Assembly: GCA_024642525.1 (NCBI GenBank)
Contig: JAHEAX010000059.1
Span: forward strand, 310,001-374,000
Direction: 5' to 3'
Source: Erythrobacteraceae bacterium
GTDB lineage: Bacteria > Pseudomonadota > Alphaproteobacteria > Sphingomonadales > Sphingomonadaceae
DNA: 64,000 nt
Shown: positions 42,410-52,276 of the stretch, piece after piece
How the letters are laid out: every line of letters begins with the position of its first letter
Numbering within the stretch: position 1 is the first letter of the stretch
The notes under the pieces: model-generated
What the model was told of the DNA's origin: nothing
Database searches by the model: none
The model's input: the letters and a program-made list of their open reading frames with translations, nothing else
Translations under genes and position numbers: made by a program

Positions 42410-43780
42410 TCAGGCCGGTGATAGTTCGCCAGTTTCAATCCACTCGCCGAACTCTTCCTTGGCACGGGTGGTATAGGCTTCCTTGCGCTGCTTCTTCTTG
42501 ATGTCGTGAAGTGGGGGAAACAGGCCGAAATTCACATTCATGGGCTGATAGGTTTCCGCTTCCGCATCGCCGGTGATGTGCGAAAGCAGCGCGCCCATAG
42601 CCGTGGTCGGCGGCGGCGACGCCCATTGCCTGCCCGATATTTCAGCGGCGACCATCAGCCCTGTCATCAGGCCAATCGCGGCGCTTTCGACATAGCCTTC
42701 GCAGCCGGTAATCTGACCTGCAAAACGAATGTGCGATGCATTCTGCAGGCGCAACTGGCGGTCAAGCACCATGGGCGAATTGATGAATGTATTGCGGTGC
42801 AGGCCGCCCAGCCGCGCAAATTCCGCGCTTTCAAGGCCGGGAATGGTTCTGAACAGTTCAACCTGCGCACCGTGTTTCAACTTGGTCTGGAACCCTACCA
42901 TGTTCCACAATGTGCCAAGCTTGTTGTCCTGCCGCAGCTGCACCACGGCATAGGGCCAGCGCCCGGTGCGCGGATTATCCAGCCCCACAGGCTTCATCGG
43001 CCCATAGCGGAGCGTATCGACACCGCGTGCAGCCATCACTTCGATCGGCATGCAGCCATCGAAATAGGGCGTGTTTTCTTCCCATTGCTTGAAGGTCGTT
43101 TTCTCGCCGTCCATCAGCCCCTGATGGAAGGCGAGATACTGGTCCTTGTCCATCGGGCAATTGATGTAATCCTTGCCCGCTTCGTCAGATGTGCTGCCAG
43201 CGCTCGGTTTGTCCCAGCGCGATGCGAACCAGCATATATCCATGTCGATGGATTCGCGGTGAACGATGGGCGCGATTGCATCGAAAAAGGCGAGGCTTTC
43301 CTGCCCTGTCGCCTTGCCGATATTCTGGGCCAGCGAAGCGGCGGTAAGCGGACCTGTTGCCACAATCGTTGCCCCGCTTTTCGGCAGTGCGTCGATCCGT
43401 TCGCGGATGATGGTAACATTAGGGTGTTCTTCCAGCGCCCGCTGGACTGCGGCCGAGAACACATCGCGGTCCACCGCCAGTGCCGTGCCAGCAGGCACGC
43501 GCGCTGTTTCGCCAGCAGCCATGATGATGGAATCGAGCCGGCGCATTTCATGATGCAGCAGGCCGACGGCATTTCTTTCGTCATCGTCAGACCGGAAGGA
43601 ATTGGAACAGACCATTTCTGCCAATCCATCGGTCTGGTGGGCCGGTGTCATCTCTCCGCTACCGCGCATTTCGGACAGGCGGACGCGGAATCCACGCTGC
43701 GCCAATTGCCATGCCGCTTCGCTTCCGGCGAGGCCGCCACCAATAATGTGCACGTCATGGTTGTGTGTCTGGTCAGTCAT
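42410..43780 (-). CDS. trmFO: Methylenetetrahydrofolate-tRNA-(uracil-5-)-methyltransferase TrmFO
   Basis: 456 aa flavoprotein that makes 5-methyluridine at position 54 of tRNA using methylene-THF. FAD loop [15 protein letters not shown] at the N-terminus; GID-type blocks [17 protein letters not shown] (active-site Cys), PMDKDQY, and [19 protein letters not shown] near the C-terminus. The long in-frame extension upstream (60 codons) is not family-like. Opposite strand to its neighbours. Confidence 0.96.
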   Translation of the reverse strand: MTDQTHNHDVHIIGGGLAGSEAAWQLAQRGFRVRLSEMRGSGEMTPAHQTDGLAEMVCSNSFRSDDDERNAVGLLHHEMRRLDSIIMAAGETARVPAGTALAVDRDVFSAAVQRALEEHPNVTIIRERIDALPKSGATIVATGPLTAASLAQNIGKATGQESLAFFDAIAPIVHRESIDMDICWFASRWDKPSAGSTSDEAGKDYINCPMDKDQYLAFHQGLMDGEKTTFKQWEENTPYFDGCMPIEVMAARGVDTLRYGPMKPVGLDNPRTGRWPYAVVQLRQDNKLGTLWNMVGFQTKLKHGAQVELFRTIPGLESAEFARLGGLHRNTFINSPMVLDRQLRLQNASHIRFAGQITGCEGYVESAAIGLMTGLMVAAEISGRQWASPPPTTAMGALLSHITGDAEAETYQPMNVNFGLFPPLHDIKKKQRKEAYTTRAKEEFGEWIETGELSPA

Positions 43781-43834
43781 AGCAGGATCGGATAGCAGCG
43801 TTGGCGCGCCGGACAAGGCGGGACAGTCAGGAGA

Positions 43835-44548
43835 ATGGCTTTGGCAGTGATCGATAGCCGGATTGAAGGCCGGCCAGGACCAGCCTTTGCGGCACTCCTG
43901 GTGATGGGCGCTGCCTATTGGCTGACCGCCATGGCAAGATCCGGCGTTGCATTTCAACATCTGGCAGACTTGCCGACGATGCTCGTCATTGGTGGGAAAA
44001 CTGCCTGTATCCTCGGCCTTGCGCTGCTTGTTCTGCTGCGCACTTCGGGAGATATTCGCTGGATGCTAGGCGGATCGCTGGTGCTGATCGCCCTCGCTGA
44101 TTTTCTGCTTGCGACCAGGGGGCTGATGTCAGGCGGCACCTTTTTCGTTTTGGCCCATGTGCTCGCCATTGTGTTCTATTGCCGATATTGTGACCGCAGC
44201 GCGGGTGCGTCAGTGAAGCTGGCTGCGCTCGCGGTCCCTGTGTTGGCGGTGCTGGCGGTTGCAGTTTCGGTGAACGCTGCTGGCCTGCACCCGGTGCATC
44301 TTGCCTATCCTGCAATATCGGGCAGCATGGCTGCTTGTGCCATCGCCAGCCGGTTTCCGCGGTGGAACAATGGGCTGGGCGCGAGCCTGTTTGTCATGTC
44401 AGATGTAATCTTCTTCTGGGATTTCGGCTTTTACAATGGCAGCGGCACGCTGGGCTGGATGGTCTGGCTGTGCTTTTTTGCAGGCATTGCCCTGATCGCG
44501 CATGGCGCAATTCGCGGCCCACAGGGAATTGAGGAAGCAAATGGTTAA
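43835..44548 (+). CDS. YhhN-family (lysoplasmalogenase-like) membrane protein, first copy
   Basis: 237 aa with about eight membrane segments. Family features: [14 protein letters not shown], a conserved Asp in [10 protein letters not shown], and [13 protein letters not shown] in the last third. YhhN/TMEM86 proteins hydrolyse lysoplasmalogens in animals; bacterial roles are unclear. The purine run AGGAGA abuts the ATG at 43835, so an in-frame TTG two codons later has better spacing; the start is uncertain. Overlaps the second copy by 8 bp. Confidence 0.82.
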   Translation: MALAVIDSRIEGRPGPAFAALLVMGAAYWLTAMARSGVAFQHLADLPTMLVIGGKTACILGLALLVLLRTSGDIRWMLGGSLVLIALADFLLATRGLMSGGTFFVLAHVLAIVFYCRYCDRSAGASVKLAALAVPVLAVLAVAVSVNAAGLHPVHLAYPAISGSMAACAIASRFPRWNNGLGASLFVMSDVIFFWDFGFYNGSGTLGWMVWLCFFAGIALIAHGAIRGPQGIEEANG

Positions 44549-45203
44549 ACGCGCACTTGTGAAAAGCAGGCCATGGCTGCTGGCCAGTATCGCGGCCGCA
44601 ATTGCCTTTTTTGTCCTGTCAGATGCGCGCATTCCCGGCATCGGTATCATTGCGCTGAAAGGGGCAGGGGTTGCCTTGCTCGCAGTCTATGCGTGGGTCC
44701 GGCATCCGGGTGCAGATGCACGCCTGCTTGCCCTTGTCATGGCGCTTTCGGCGCTGGGCGATATTGGCATGGAATTTTACACTTCGGTTGGAGGCGCGAT
44801 ATTCTTCGCCAGCCATCTGGCAGCGATGGCGCTTTACCTGCGCAACAGGCGCGAACATGTCACGCCGAGCCAGAAGTTGTTTGCTGTCGTGCTGCTGTTC
44901 ATGACCCCTTTCATCGCATGGCAGCTAACCGCTGCAACGCCCGATACAGTCCCGGTTACGCTTTATGCGCTGGTTCTTGGAGGCATGGCCGGGCTGGCGT
45001 GGACCAGCAGTTTTTCCCGATACCGCGGCGGGCTGGGTGCGGTGCTGTTCGTCTTGTCTGACTTGCTGATCTTCGCGCAAATGGACGTTATGGCAGAAAG
45101 CCCGATCCCGTCATGGCTGATCTGGCCGACATATTACACTGGCCAGTTCCTGATCGCGACAGGCGTGATCCAGACCTTGCGCAAAGAACTGAGAGCTGAA
45201 TAG
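44541..45203 (+). CDS. YhhN-family (lysoplasmalogenase-like) membrane protein, second copy
   Basis: 220 aa, about eight spans, the same pattern as the gene before it: ALKGAGVALLAVYAW, MALSALGDIGMEF (conserved Asp), and GAVLFVLSDLLIFAQM. The two copies are diverged, so the duplication is old or they form a heteromer. GAGGA sits 7 nt before the ATG at 44541; a longer frame begins inside the first copy. Convergent with the tauD-like gene (6 bp apart). Confidence 0.82.
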   Translation: MVKRALVKSRPWLLASIAAAIAFFVLSDARIPGIGIIALKGAGVALLAVYAWVRHPGADARLLALVMALSALGDIGMEFYTSVGGAIFFASHLAAMALYLRNRREHVTPSQKLFAVVLLFMTPFIAWQLTAATPDTVPVTLYALVLGGMAGLAWTSSFSRYRGGLGAVLFVLSDLLIFAQMDVMAESPIPSWLIWPTYYTGQFLIATGVIQTLRKELRAE

Positions 45204-45209
45204 AATTCG

Positions 45210-46052
45210 CTAGCCGTTCCAGGCAGCAATGGTGGTGCGGTGCAATTCGCGCCTGTGGCCTTCGTAACCGCCGGTGGCCTTGTGCAGCACTGATCGGTTG
45301 TCCCACATCACCACCATGTTTGGTTGCCATTTGTGGCGATAGACAAATTCGTCCCGGCCCTGCCATTCCAGCAATTCCACCAGCAAAGCGAAAGCGTCAG
45401 TGTCATCCATCCCTTCGATGCCGATGATATATCCTGCGCAGCTGAAAATACCTTCTTCGCCCGTTTCGGGGTGGCTTCGCACAAGCGGATGCGTCTGCGT
45501 CGCCATGGCGGATTCGCTCGGGCGAATGGCCATGCTGCGCCCTTCATCTTTTTCGCCATAAGTGCCCTTAGGCGCATAGGCGCCCCGCGCGCTGTGGATC
45601 GCGGTAAGCTTGCGTAGCCGGTTCTTGCGATCTTCAGGTAGCGCTGCAAAGGCAGCGATCTGGTTTGCAAACAAGGTGTCCCCGCCAGTCGGCGGAACTT
45701 CTATGGAAAGCAGGCAGGTGCCAGCAGGCGGCTGCGCGAGAAAGCTCCAGTCACTATGCCAGTTTTCCGCGAAAAGCGGCGTTTTCTCGTCCGCTTCGCG
45801 CAATATCGCGGCAATGTTCTTGCGCCCGGCAATGGGGGCGAAGAACGGATCTTCGCCAAAGCCGCCAAAAGCTTTGGTCAAACGTTCCAACGCATCATCG
45901 TCCATCGCCTGGTCCGGAAAAGCAAGAACGCGATGTTCAAGCCATGCGGAACGGAGTGAAGCGACAAGGTCGGCAGTCAACGGGGCAGCGAGGTCAACGC
46001 CTCGCACATATGCCCCGCAAGCGGAACCTGTCGGTTCAACCGTTAAGGTCAA
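45210..46052 (-). CDS. TauD/TfdA-family Fe(II)/2-oxoglutarate dioxygenase
   Basis: 280 aa, typical length. Iron facial triad: His and Asp in WHSDWSF (about residues 98-104) and the distal His in GHRRELHRTT near the C-terminus; the following Arg/Thr bind 2-oxoglutarate. Substrates in the family include taurine, 2,4-D, alpha-ketoglutarate-linked sulfonates and carnitine-like compounds; none can be chosen here. Its ATG overlaps the gyrA stop by 4 bp (ATGA), so it is translationally coupled to DNA gyrase, an odd pairing. Confidence 0.9.
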   Translation of the reverse strand: MTLTVEPTGSACGAYVRGVDLAAPLTADLVASLRSAWLEHRVLAFPDQAMDDDALERLTKAFGGFGEDPFFAPIAGRKNIAAILREADEKTPLFAENWHSDWSFLAQPPAGTCLLSIEVPPTGGDTLFANQIAAFAALPEDRKNRLRKLTAIHSARGAYAPKGTYGEKDEGRSMAIRPSESAMATQTHPLVRSHPETGEEGIFSCAGYIIGIEGMDDTDAFALLVELLEWQGRDEFVYRHKWQPNMVVMWDNRSVLHKATGGYEGHRRELHRTTIAAWNG

Positions 46053-48847
46053 CTGTCCGGTGAGCTTTCGTTGTTGCCGTTCATGTCCTCATCCCGATAT
46101 TCTGTCGGAGCAGGTGCAGTTTCCGGTGTACCTCTACCAACCATTTCCTCGACGATGGCTTCTTCTGCCTCGTTCTCAGGCTCTTCCTGCTCGTCCAGCC
46201 TGACAGCGCCTACAATCGTTTCCTTTTTGGAAACGTCAAACAATTTCACGCCGGCACTGGCGCGGCCGATCACCCTTAGGGTTTCAAGACTGATGCGGAT
46301 AAGCTTGGCCTGATCGGTCACCAGCATCAGCTGGTCGGACTTTGTCGCAGTGAAGCTGGCGACAACCGGCCCGTTGCGGGCAATGTTGTCGATATTGGTG
46401 ATGCCCATGCCGCCGCGGCCTGCCTGCCTGTATTCATAGGCAGATGACATCTTGCCATAGCCATTGGCGCATACGGTAAGGATGAACTGTTCCGCTTCCG
46501 CCATTTCGGCGTGTTCGGAAGACAGTTCCGGCGCATTTTCATCAGCCTTCCACGGCGCAACCTTGAGATAGGCGTCACGTTCTTCGGGAGTGGCGCTGCC
46601 AGCATTCAGGATGGAAAGGGAGACGACTTCATCACCTTCTTCCTTGAACTTCATGCCTCGCACGCCGGTCGAGGTCCGGCTGACGAATTCGCGTACATCT
46701 TCGCCGCTGAAGCGGATTGCCTTGCCCATACGGGTGGCGAGTAACACATCGTCACCCGTTTCCAGCAAGGCGACGCCAATCAGGCGATCGTCGCTATCTT
46801 CATCGAAGCGCATGGCGAATTTGCCGTTGGACGGAATCCGCGCAAAACTGTCCATGCTGTTGCGGCGGACATTGCCCTTGGCGGTTGCAAATACGACTGT
46901 GAGAGCCCCCCAACTGTCTTCGTCCTCTGGCAAAGGCAGCACGGTGCGGATTGTCTCGCCATCTTCCAGAGATGGCAGCAGATTTACGATAGGGCGGCCG
47001 CGTGTGGTCGGCCCACCTTCGGGCAGCTTCCACACCTTGAGGCGGTAAACCTTGCCTGCGGTGGAGAAGAACAGCACGGGGTTGTGGGTGCTGGTGACGA
47101 ACATTTCGCTCACCGCGTCTTCTTCCTTGGTGGCCATGCCGGCGCGGCCCTTGCCGCCGCGATGCTGGGCGCGGAAGGTCGATAGCGGAGTGCGCTTGAT
47201 GTACCCATCAAGAGTGACGGTCACGACCATCTCGTCGCGTTCGATCAGGTCTTCATCATCGAGACCATCCCATGCAGGTGCAATTTCGGAAAGGCGCGGA
47301 GTGGCGTAATTATCGCGTACTTCCTGCAATTCGCCGCGCATCACTTCATACAGTTTCACGCGGTCAGCCAGAATTTCCAGATAGCCGGCGATGGCGTCTG
47401 AGAGTTCCTTCAGCTCTTCGCCGATCTCGTCACGCCCAAGGGCCGTAAGACGGTGCAGGCGCAGTTCCAGAATAGCCCTGACCTGCCGTTCGGAAAGGCG
47501 GTACGTGCCGCCTTCCTGGTCCGCATCAGGTTCGATGGCTTCGACCAGCCGGATATACTGGGCGATATCGCCAATCGGCCATTCCTTGGAAATCAGTTTG
47601 GCACGCGCTTCGGCAGGGTTGGGCGAACTGCGGATCATCGCCACGACTTCGTCGAGGTTGGACACAGCGACGACCAGCCCGAGCAAGATATGCGCGCGAT
47701 CACGCGCCTTGTTCAGTTCAAACTTCGTGCGGCGCGTAATCACTTCTTCGCGGAAGGTAATGAATGCCTGGATGAACTCGCGCAGCATCAATGTTTCCGG
47801 CCTGCCGCCACGAATGGCGAGCATGTTGGCCGGGAACGATGATTGCGCAGGCGTGTGGCGCCAAATCTGGTTCAGGACGACTTCTGCAGTGGCATCGCGT
47901 TTCAGGTCTATGACCACACGCACGCCCATACGGCTGGATTCGTCGCGGATGTCGGAAACGCCTTCGATGCGCTTTTCCTTCGCCGCTTCTGCCAGTTTTT
48001 CCACGAGGCCGGATTTGCCGACCTGGTATGGAATGGAGGTCAGGACGATGGATTCGCGGTCACCACGCTTGGTTTCGATTTCATGGCGGCAACGCTGCAG
48101 GATAGAACCGCGGCCCGTCATATAGGCCGAACGTGCGCCGGATTGGCCCAAAATCAGCGGCGCAGTCGGGAAATCGGGACCGGGGATGATTTCGAACAAT
48201 TCTTCCGACGTGATGCCGGGGTTGTCCATATAGGCAAAGCAGCCGTCGATGACCTCCCCCAGATTATGCGGCGGGATATTGGTCGCCATGCCCACGGCAA
48301 TACCACCGGCACCATTTACCAGCAGGTTTGGATAGCGTGCAGGCAGCACAGTCGGTTCAGCCCGTGAACCGTCATAGTTGTCGACGAAATCGACTGTATC
48401 CTTGTCGAGATCGTCAAGCAGGCTGTTGGCGACCTTTGCCAGACGCGCTTCGGTGTAACGCATGGAAGCTGGCGGATCGGGGTCCATTGAACCGAAGTTA
48501 CCCTGACCATCAATCAGGGGCACACGCATGGACCAGTCCTGCGTCATGCGGGCCAGCGCATCGTAAATCGCGCTGTCGCCGTGGGGGTGATAGTTACCCA
48601 TCACGTCACCGACGATTTTCGCGCTCTTGCGATAGGGGCGGCCAGCAACAAAGCCGCCTTCGTTGCTGGCAAACAGGATACGGCGATGGACCGGTTTCAG
48701 CCCGTCGCGCACGTCGGGAAGGGCGCGGCTGACAATTACGCTCATCGCGTAATCGAGATAGCTGGTCTTCATTTCATCGACGATGTCGATGCGCGTATAT
48801 TCGCCTAAAGGGGCTGCCGGTTCGAGAATTGCAGTATCGTCGCTCAA
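46049..48847 (-). CDS. gyrA: DNA gyrase subunit A
   Basis: 932 aa. Introduces negative supercoils with GyrB. N-terminal breakage-reunion domain with [25 protein letters not shown]; quinolone region [12 protein letters not shown] keeps Ser and Asp at the resistance positions (susceptible-type). Catalytic Tyr in SMRYTEARL. GyrA box is QHRGGKG rather than QRRGGKG. The C-terminal beta-pinwheel is followed by an acidic tail of about 55 residues. The start codon is TTG ([10 protein letters not shown] fits relatives). Coupled at its 3' end to the tauD-like gene. Confidence 0.97.
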   Translation of the reverse strand: MSDDTAILEPAAPLGEYTRIDIVDEMKTSYLDYAMSVIVSRALPDVRDGLKPVHRRILFASNEGGFVAGRPYRKSAKIVGDVMGNYHPHGDSAIYDALARMTQDWSMRVPLIDGQGNFGSMDPDPPASMRYTEARLAKVANSLLDDLDKDTVDFVDNYDGSRAEPTVLPARYPNLLVNGAGGIAVGMATNIPPHNLGEVIDGCFAYMDNPGITSEELFEIIPGPDFPTAPLILGQSGARSAYMTGRGSILQRCRHEIETKRGDRESIVLTSIPYQVGKSGLVEKLAEAAKEKRIEGVSDIRDESSRMGVRVVIDLKRDATAEVVLNQIWRHTPAQSSFPANMLAIRGGRPETLMLREFIQAFITFREEVITRRTKFELNKARDRAHILLGLVVAVSNLDEVVAMIRSSPNPAEARAKLISKEWPIGDIAQYIRLVEAIEPDADQEGGTYRLSERQVRAILELRLHRLTALGRDEIGEELKELSDAIAGYLEILADRVKLYEVMRGELQEVRDNYATPRLSEIAPAWDGLDDEDLIERDEMVVTVTLDGYIKRTPLSTFRAQHRGGKGRAGMATKEEDAVSEMFVTSTHNPVLFFSTAGKVYRLKVWKLPEGGPTTRGRPIVNLLPSLEDGETIRTVLPLPEDEDSWGALTVVFATAKGNVRRNSMDSFARIPSNGKFAMRFDEDSDDRLIGVALLETGDDVLLATRMGKAIRFSGEDVREFVSRTSTGVRGMKFKEEGDEVVSLSILNAGSATPEERDAYLKVAPWKADENAPELSSEHAEMAEAEQFILTVCANGYGKMSSAYEYRQAGRGGMGITNIDNIARNGPVVASFTATKSDQLMLVTDQAKLIRISLETLRVIGRASAGVKLFDVSKKETIVGAVRLDEQEEPENEAEEAIVEEMVGRGTPETAPAPTEYRDEDMNGNNESSPDS

Positions 48848-49152
48848 GAGGACTCTTTTCTTTGGGTTGCCCGCCTTTGCGGGTTTCTAGTTCTATGGGC
48901 ATCAGGATAGGCGATAGGGGCCCCTACCGCCACCAAAACCGGCCCAGGGCAGGGCTTAAACTGCGGGTTTTCCACACCTGCTTGCCGTGTCGGGCCCGTT
49001 CATGCTTTCGCAGGCCTGATTAGCGTGTTCAAAAGCGGTTCAGGCCATTTTGCGTAAAAGATTTGCCATAAGGGGTGAGGCGGAACTAGTGCCTTACCTA
49101 TCCGTTTTTCAAGGCAAGACACCTTTCCTTACCACACTTGGGAGAAACCCAG
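48848..49152. other. Divergent regulatory region between gyrA and the periplasmic repeat protein
   Basis: 305 bp with no gene. It holds a CCCGC-CTTT-GCGGG hairpin 23 bp before the gyrA start (48870-48883), a perfect 12 bp palindrome TAGGGGCCCCTA (48915-48926) and a GTTC-N7-GTTC element (49027-49041). Promoters for both flanking genes must lie here but were not assigned. Confidence 0.5.
49027..49041. promoter_or_regulatory. SOS-box-like element upstream of gyrA and the 49153 gene
   Basis: GTTC-AAAAGCG-GTTC, an exact match to the alphaproteobacterial LexA consensus. About two such 8-base matches are expected by chance in 64 kb on both strands, but few would fall between genes. It is 112 bp before the 49153 ATG and 180 bp before gyrA. 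Confidence 0.35.
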
Positions 49153-50472
49153 ATGAAATCGTTCAAACCAATTGCCGCTGCACGTTCGAAGCGCACCGGT
49201 TCCAGCCTTGCATTCGCTATCGCCCTTGCGGCTGGCGGCGTGCTGGGCGTGACCGCGCTCGAAGCGCCGGCATTTGCGCAGAAGAAAAAGGACAAGAAGG
49301 CAGAAGCGCCCAAGTCCAACTATTCCAAGGGTTTCATCGAGGCTTACAAGCCGCTTGAAGACCTGTCGAAAGCGCCTGCCAAGGACCTTGCTGCAATTTC
49401 TGCAGGCTTCCCTGCAATGGTTGCTGCAGTTGAAACCGAAGATGACCGTTTTGCTGCTGGCAACTTCATCTATTCGATCGGCCGTGAAGCCAGCAACCGC
49501 GCTCTACAGCGTCAGGGCGTGGACATGATGTTGCAAAGCGGCAAGGTTCCTGCCGCGAACACCGGCCAGTATAACTTCCTGGCAGGTCAGCTGGCCTATC
49601 AGGATGAAGACTGGGCAACTGCGCGCACGCGCATGATGGCTGCTGTCGAGGCAGGGTATGTGGACAATGGCCCGGAAGCCATCGTTGCTGAAACCTACTT
49701 TAGCGAACAGAATGCGACCGGCGGGCTTACCTACCTTGCCAATGCCATCAACAAGCGCGTCGCTTCTGGCCAGCCGGTTGACGAATCCTGGATCAAGCGC
49801 GGCATTGCGATTGCCTACAATAACGACCTTGCAGCGGACGCGGGCAATTTCGCCAACCTGTATGTGAAGTATTATCCGTCGGTGAACAGCTGGGGCGATG
49901 CGATCGCTATTCAGCGTAACTACGCAAATTACGATAACCAGGAACTGCTGGACCTTCTGCGCCTTGCAGATCGCACGAACAGCCTGCGCAACGAACGCGA
50001 CTTTGTCGATTACATCGACGCAGCCGATGCGCGGCGCCTTCCCGGTGAAGTTTCCCGCGTAGTTGAAGCTGGCATCTCTGCCGGCAAGCTGAAGGCTAGC
50101 GATGTGTTCGTTGCCGAAGCGCGCAGCACTGCAAAGGGCCGCCTAAGCGCAGATCAGGCTGACCTGCCTGCACTAGTGAGCGATGCTCGCAAGGCTGGCG
50201 CCACCGCACTTACTGCGACCGCGGCTGGCGATGCATTCCTCAGCTATGGCCGCGCGGCTGAAGCTGAAGAAATGTACACCATCGCATTGACCAAGTCGGG
50301 CGTAGACACGCAGCGCGTGCTCAACCGTCTGGGCATCGCTCAGGCCGATCAGGGCAAATATGCCGAAGCCAAGGCAACCTTCGCCAAGATCGAAGGCAGC
50401 CGAAAGCAGATCGCCAAGCTCTGGACGCTTTATGCAGACCAGAAATCGGCTGCGGCAACGCCTGCAAGCTGA
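49153..50472 (+). CDS. Secreted tetratricopeptide-like helical repeat protein
   Basis: 439 aa. Signal peptide with LAFAIALAAGGVLGVTAL and a likely cleavage after AFA (before QKKKDKK), so periplasmic. The mature part is a run of helical pairs resembling TPR or Sel1-like repeats, clear near residues 140-175 (FLAGQLAYQDEDWATARTR) and 365-425 (AFLSYGRAAEAEEMY, IAQADQGKYAEAKATF). GGAGA precedes the ATG. Single gene ended by a strong terminator. A scaffold role is likely; nothing specific is known. Confidence 0.82.
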   Translation: MKSFKPIAAARSKRTGSSLAFAIALAAGGVLGVTALEAPAFAQKKKDKKAEAPKSNYSKGFIEAYKPLEDLSKAPAKDLAAISAGFPAMVAAVETEDDRFAAGNFIYSIGREASNRALQRQGVDMMLQSGKVPAANTGQYNFLAGQLAYQDEDWATARTRMMAAVEAGYVDNGPEAIVAETYFSEQNATGGLTYLANAINKRVASGQPVDESWIKRGIAIAYNNDLAADAGNFANLYVKYYPSVNSWGDAIAIQRNYANYDNQELLDLLRLADRTNSLRNERDFVDYIDAADARRLPGEVSRVVEAGISAGKLKASDVFVAEARSTAKGRLSADQADLPALVSDARKAGATALTATAAGDAFLSYGRAAEAEEMYTIALTKSGVDTQRVLNRLGIAQADQGKYAEAKATFAKIEGSRKQIAKLWTLYADQKSAAATPAS

Positions 50473-50496
50473 CAACGACTTCGATAGAAATGAAGA

Positions 50497-50528
50497 GGGG
50501 CGCGAACTTCGGTTCGCGCCCCTTTTTC
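50497..50528 (+). terminator. Strong intrinsic terminator with TTCG tetraloop
   Basis: 11 bp perfect stem GGGGCGCGAAC / GTTCGCGCCCC closed by a TTCG loop and followed by CTTTTT. Starts 24 bp after the periplasmic repeat gene and lies before the convergent NYN gene. Confidence 0.92.
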
Positions 50529-50549
50529 ATGGTCAGTGCTGGCTGAGGG

Positions 50550-51278
50550 TCAGCGCATTCGCTTGACGTAAGGCTGCCCGTTCTCGCGCCGCTCGACCTT
50601 GAAATTATCCAGCCCCTGGATGAGATCAGTGAGGCGTTTGTAGCCATAGTTTCGCACGTCGAAACTGGACCGGTTGCCCGCGATATTGCCCATTTCGCTC
50701 AGGCGGGCAAATCCATTTTCGTCCCGTCGCGCGGCTTTCCACGCTTCGCTCAGCAGCTCGACCAGCTCCTGATCCACTTCCGGCTTGCGGGCAGGGGACG
50801 AAGCGCTGTCAGTGCTGCTGCTTTCTTCTGCCCGATTGGCAATCAGCTTGTCGATATCGATGAACCGGGTGCAGACAGACCGGAAGGATTCCGGTGTTTT
50901 GGAACTGCCGAAACCATAGACGATGATACCATCCTGCCGCAGACGAGTAACCAGCGGCGTGAAATCGCTGTCTGAAGTCATCAGGCCGAAGCCGTCCACC
51001 TTGCCCTGATAAAGCAGATCAATCGCGTCGATCGTCATCGCCATGTCGGTGGCGTTCTTGCCTTTGGAAACATCGAATTGCTGCTGTGGGCGGATGCCGA
51101 ACTTGTTGGTGATCTTGTCCCATCTCGCCAGATTGTCCTTGGCAAAATTGCCGTAAGCGCGGCGGATGTTCACCTGGCCCAGTTCTGCCATCACGGTCAG
51201 CACGGGGTCGATGCCTTGCGGCGTGGTATTGTCTGCATCAATCAGCAGGGCGATGTTCTTGAGTGTTTCATGAGACAT
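50550..51278 (-). CDS. NYN-domain (PIN-like) RNase with C-terminal OST-HTH/LOTUS domain
   Basis: 242 aa. The N-terminal NYN domain (1-150) has the acidic cluster of PIN-like nucleases: LLIDADN, KNATDMAMTIDA and TSDSDFTPLV. The C-terminus (165-240) fits an OST-HTH/LOTUS RNA-binding domain: LSEAWKAARRDENGFARLSEMG then FDVRNYGYKRLTDLIQG. The LabA/DUF88 group is thought to act on RNA. A Ser-rich linker joins the domains. Convergent with the 49153 gene. Confidence 0.85.
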   Translation of the reverse strand: MSHETLKNIALLIDADNTTPQGIDPVLTVMAELGQVNIRRAYGNFAKDNLARWDKITNKFGIRPQQQFDVSKGKNATDMAMTIDAIDLLYQGKVDGFGLMTSDSDFTPLVTRLRQDGIIVYGFGSSKTPESFRSVCTRFIDIDKLIANRAEESSSTDSASSPARKPEVDQELVELLSEAWKAARRDENGFARLSEMGNIAGNRSSFDVRNYGYKRLTDLIQGLDNFKVERRENGQPYVKRMR

Positions 51279-51326
51279 AGGCTTGTAGATAGCTTTGAAA
51301 GCAGCCCATGCAACCAGCTTTGGTGA

Positions 51327-51968
51327 TTAGACCGCTGGCTGGAACTCGCCTGTTTCTTCGTCCAGAATGTGCAGTACGCCTTCGGAGATGGCAAAAAAAC
51401 TACCGTGAAGGTTCAGCGTGCCATTACGTTCTTTCTGGCGAACGCAGGGGAATGTCCGCAGGTTAGCCAGGCTGACTTTTACCGCGGCATGTTCCATCGC
51501 ACGCTCCGCATCGCGGCCTTCGATGCCATATTGTGCGGCAACAGGTTCCCGCACATCATCCAGCATGGCGATCCAGTTGGCGATGAAGCCGCCTTCGCCC
51601 GGTGCCGTTCCGTGCAATTCCTGCGTAAGCGCAGCCTTGCAGCCGCCGCACATACCGTGGCCCATCACCACGACATGGTTCACATCAAGAACCTGCACCG
51701 CAAATTCCAGCGCGGCGGAAACACCGTGCAGGCCGGGCGTCGTCTCGAACGGGGGGACCATGGCAGCGACATTGCGAACGACGAAAATCTGACCCGGATC
51801 GACATCGAAAATCTGCGCCGGATCAACCCTGCTGTCCGAACAGGCGATAATCATGGTCTTGGGCGACTGGCCCTGTTCAACCAAATGGTCGAAACGTTCG
51901 CGTTGCCTTGGATATCCTTCTGTCCGAAACCTGCGATAGCCTTCGAGGAGGTGGGCAAATTCAGACAC
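51327..51968 (-). CDS. Beta-class carbonic anhydrase
   Basis: 213 aa. Zinc ligands and partners: Cys, Asp and Arg in ACSDSRVDPAQIF, His and Cys in MGHGMCGGC. Interconverts CO2 and bicarbonate. Overlaps the sbtB stop by one base and is the last gene of sbtA-sbtB-CA, so bicarbonate import is physically linked with its hydration/dehydration. Confidence 0.93.
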   Translation of the reverse strand: MSEFAHLLEGYRRFRTEGYPRQRERFDHLVEQGQSPKTMIIACSDSRVDPAQIFDVDPGQIFVVRNVAAMVPPFETTPGLHGVSAALEFAVQVLDVNHVVVMGHGMCGGCKAALTQELHGTAPGEGGFIANWIAMLDDVREPVAAQYGIEGRDAERAMEHAAVKVSLANLRTFPCVRQKERNGTLNLHGSFFAISEGVLHILDEETGEFQPAV

Positions 51969-52276
51969 TAGAAACGCTCGCCCCGAATGACTTCAACATC
52001 CCACATCGTCAGCAGCAAGCCATGGCTCGACAGGATAGGAGAGAGTGCATCAACCAGGGCAGCTGCCTTTTCTTCGCTTGCGATGGACAGGATCAGCGAC
52101 TTGTCCGCGCCTGTCACCCGCTCTTCGCGCCACGGGCCGTCACGGCCGCTTCCCGATTGAACTGGCAGCACTGTCCAGCCGCTGATTTGCGCGCGGTCGA
52201 TTGCGTCAGTCACGCGCCGGATCAGCGGGGTATCGGCCAGAATTTCGATGCGTTTTCTGATGACAGTTTCCATCAT
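51968..52276 (-). CDS. PII-like SbtB-type regulator
   Basis: 102 aa ferredoxin-fold protein of the PII superfamily: KRIEILADTPLIRRVTDAIDRA, a short T-loop region GSGRDGPWREE, and ILSSHGLLLTMWDVEVIRGERF. The classical uridylylated T-loop Tyr motif of GlnB is absent. SbtB proteins bind adenyl nucleotides and gate the SbtA transporter. ATG at 52276 overlaps the sbtA stop (ATGA) and has AGGA 8 nt upstream, which rules out the longer frame. Confidence 0.85.
   Translation of the reverse strand: MMETVIRKRIEILADTPLIRRVTDAIDRAQISGWTVLPVQSGSGRDGPWREERVTGADKSLILSIASEEKAAALVDALSPILSSHGLLLTMWDVEVIRGERF

Noticed and set aside
42506-43795. 429-codon open frame antisense to trmFO
   Set aside because: Covers the whole of trmFO on the other strand, with no recognisable protein and no ribosome site.
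48870-48883. CCCGC-CTTT-GCGGG hairpin as a terminator
   Set aside because: The stem is only 5 bp and followed on the + strand by TTTC only; on the minus strand it lies in the gyrA leader. Left as part of the intergenic description.
48968-48976. TTTTCCACA as a DnaA box upstream of gyrA
   Set aside because: One mismatch, single copy, and no oriC-like AT-rich cluster or dnaA/dnaN nearby.
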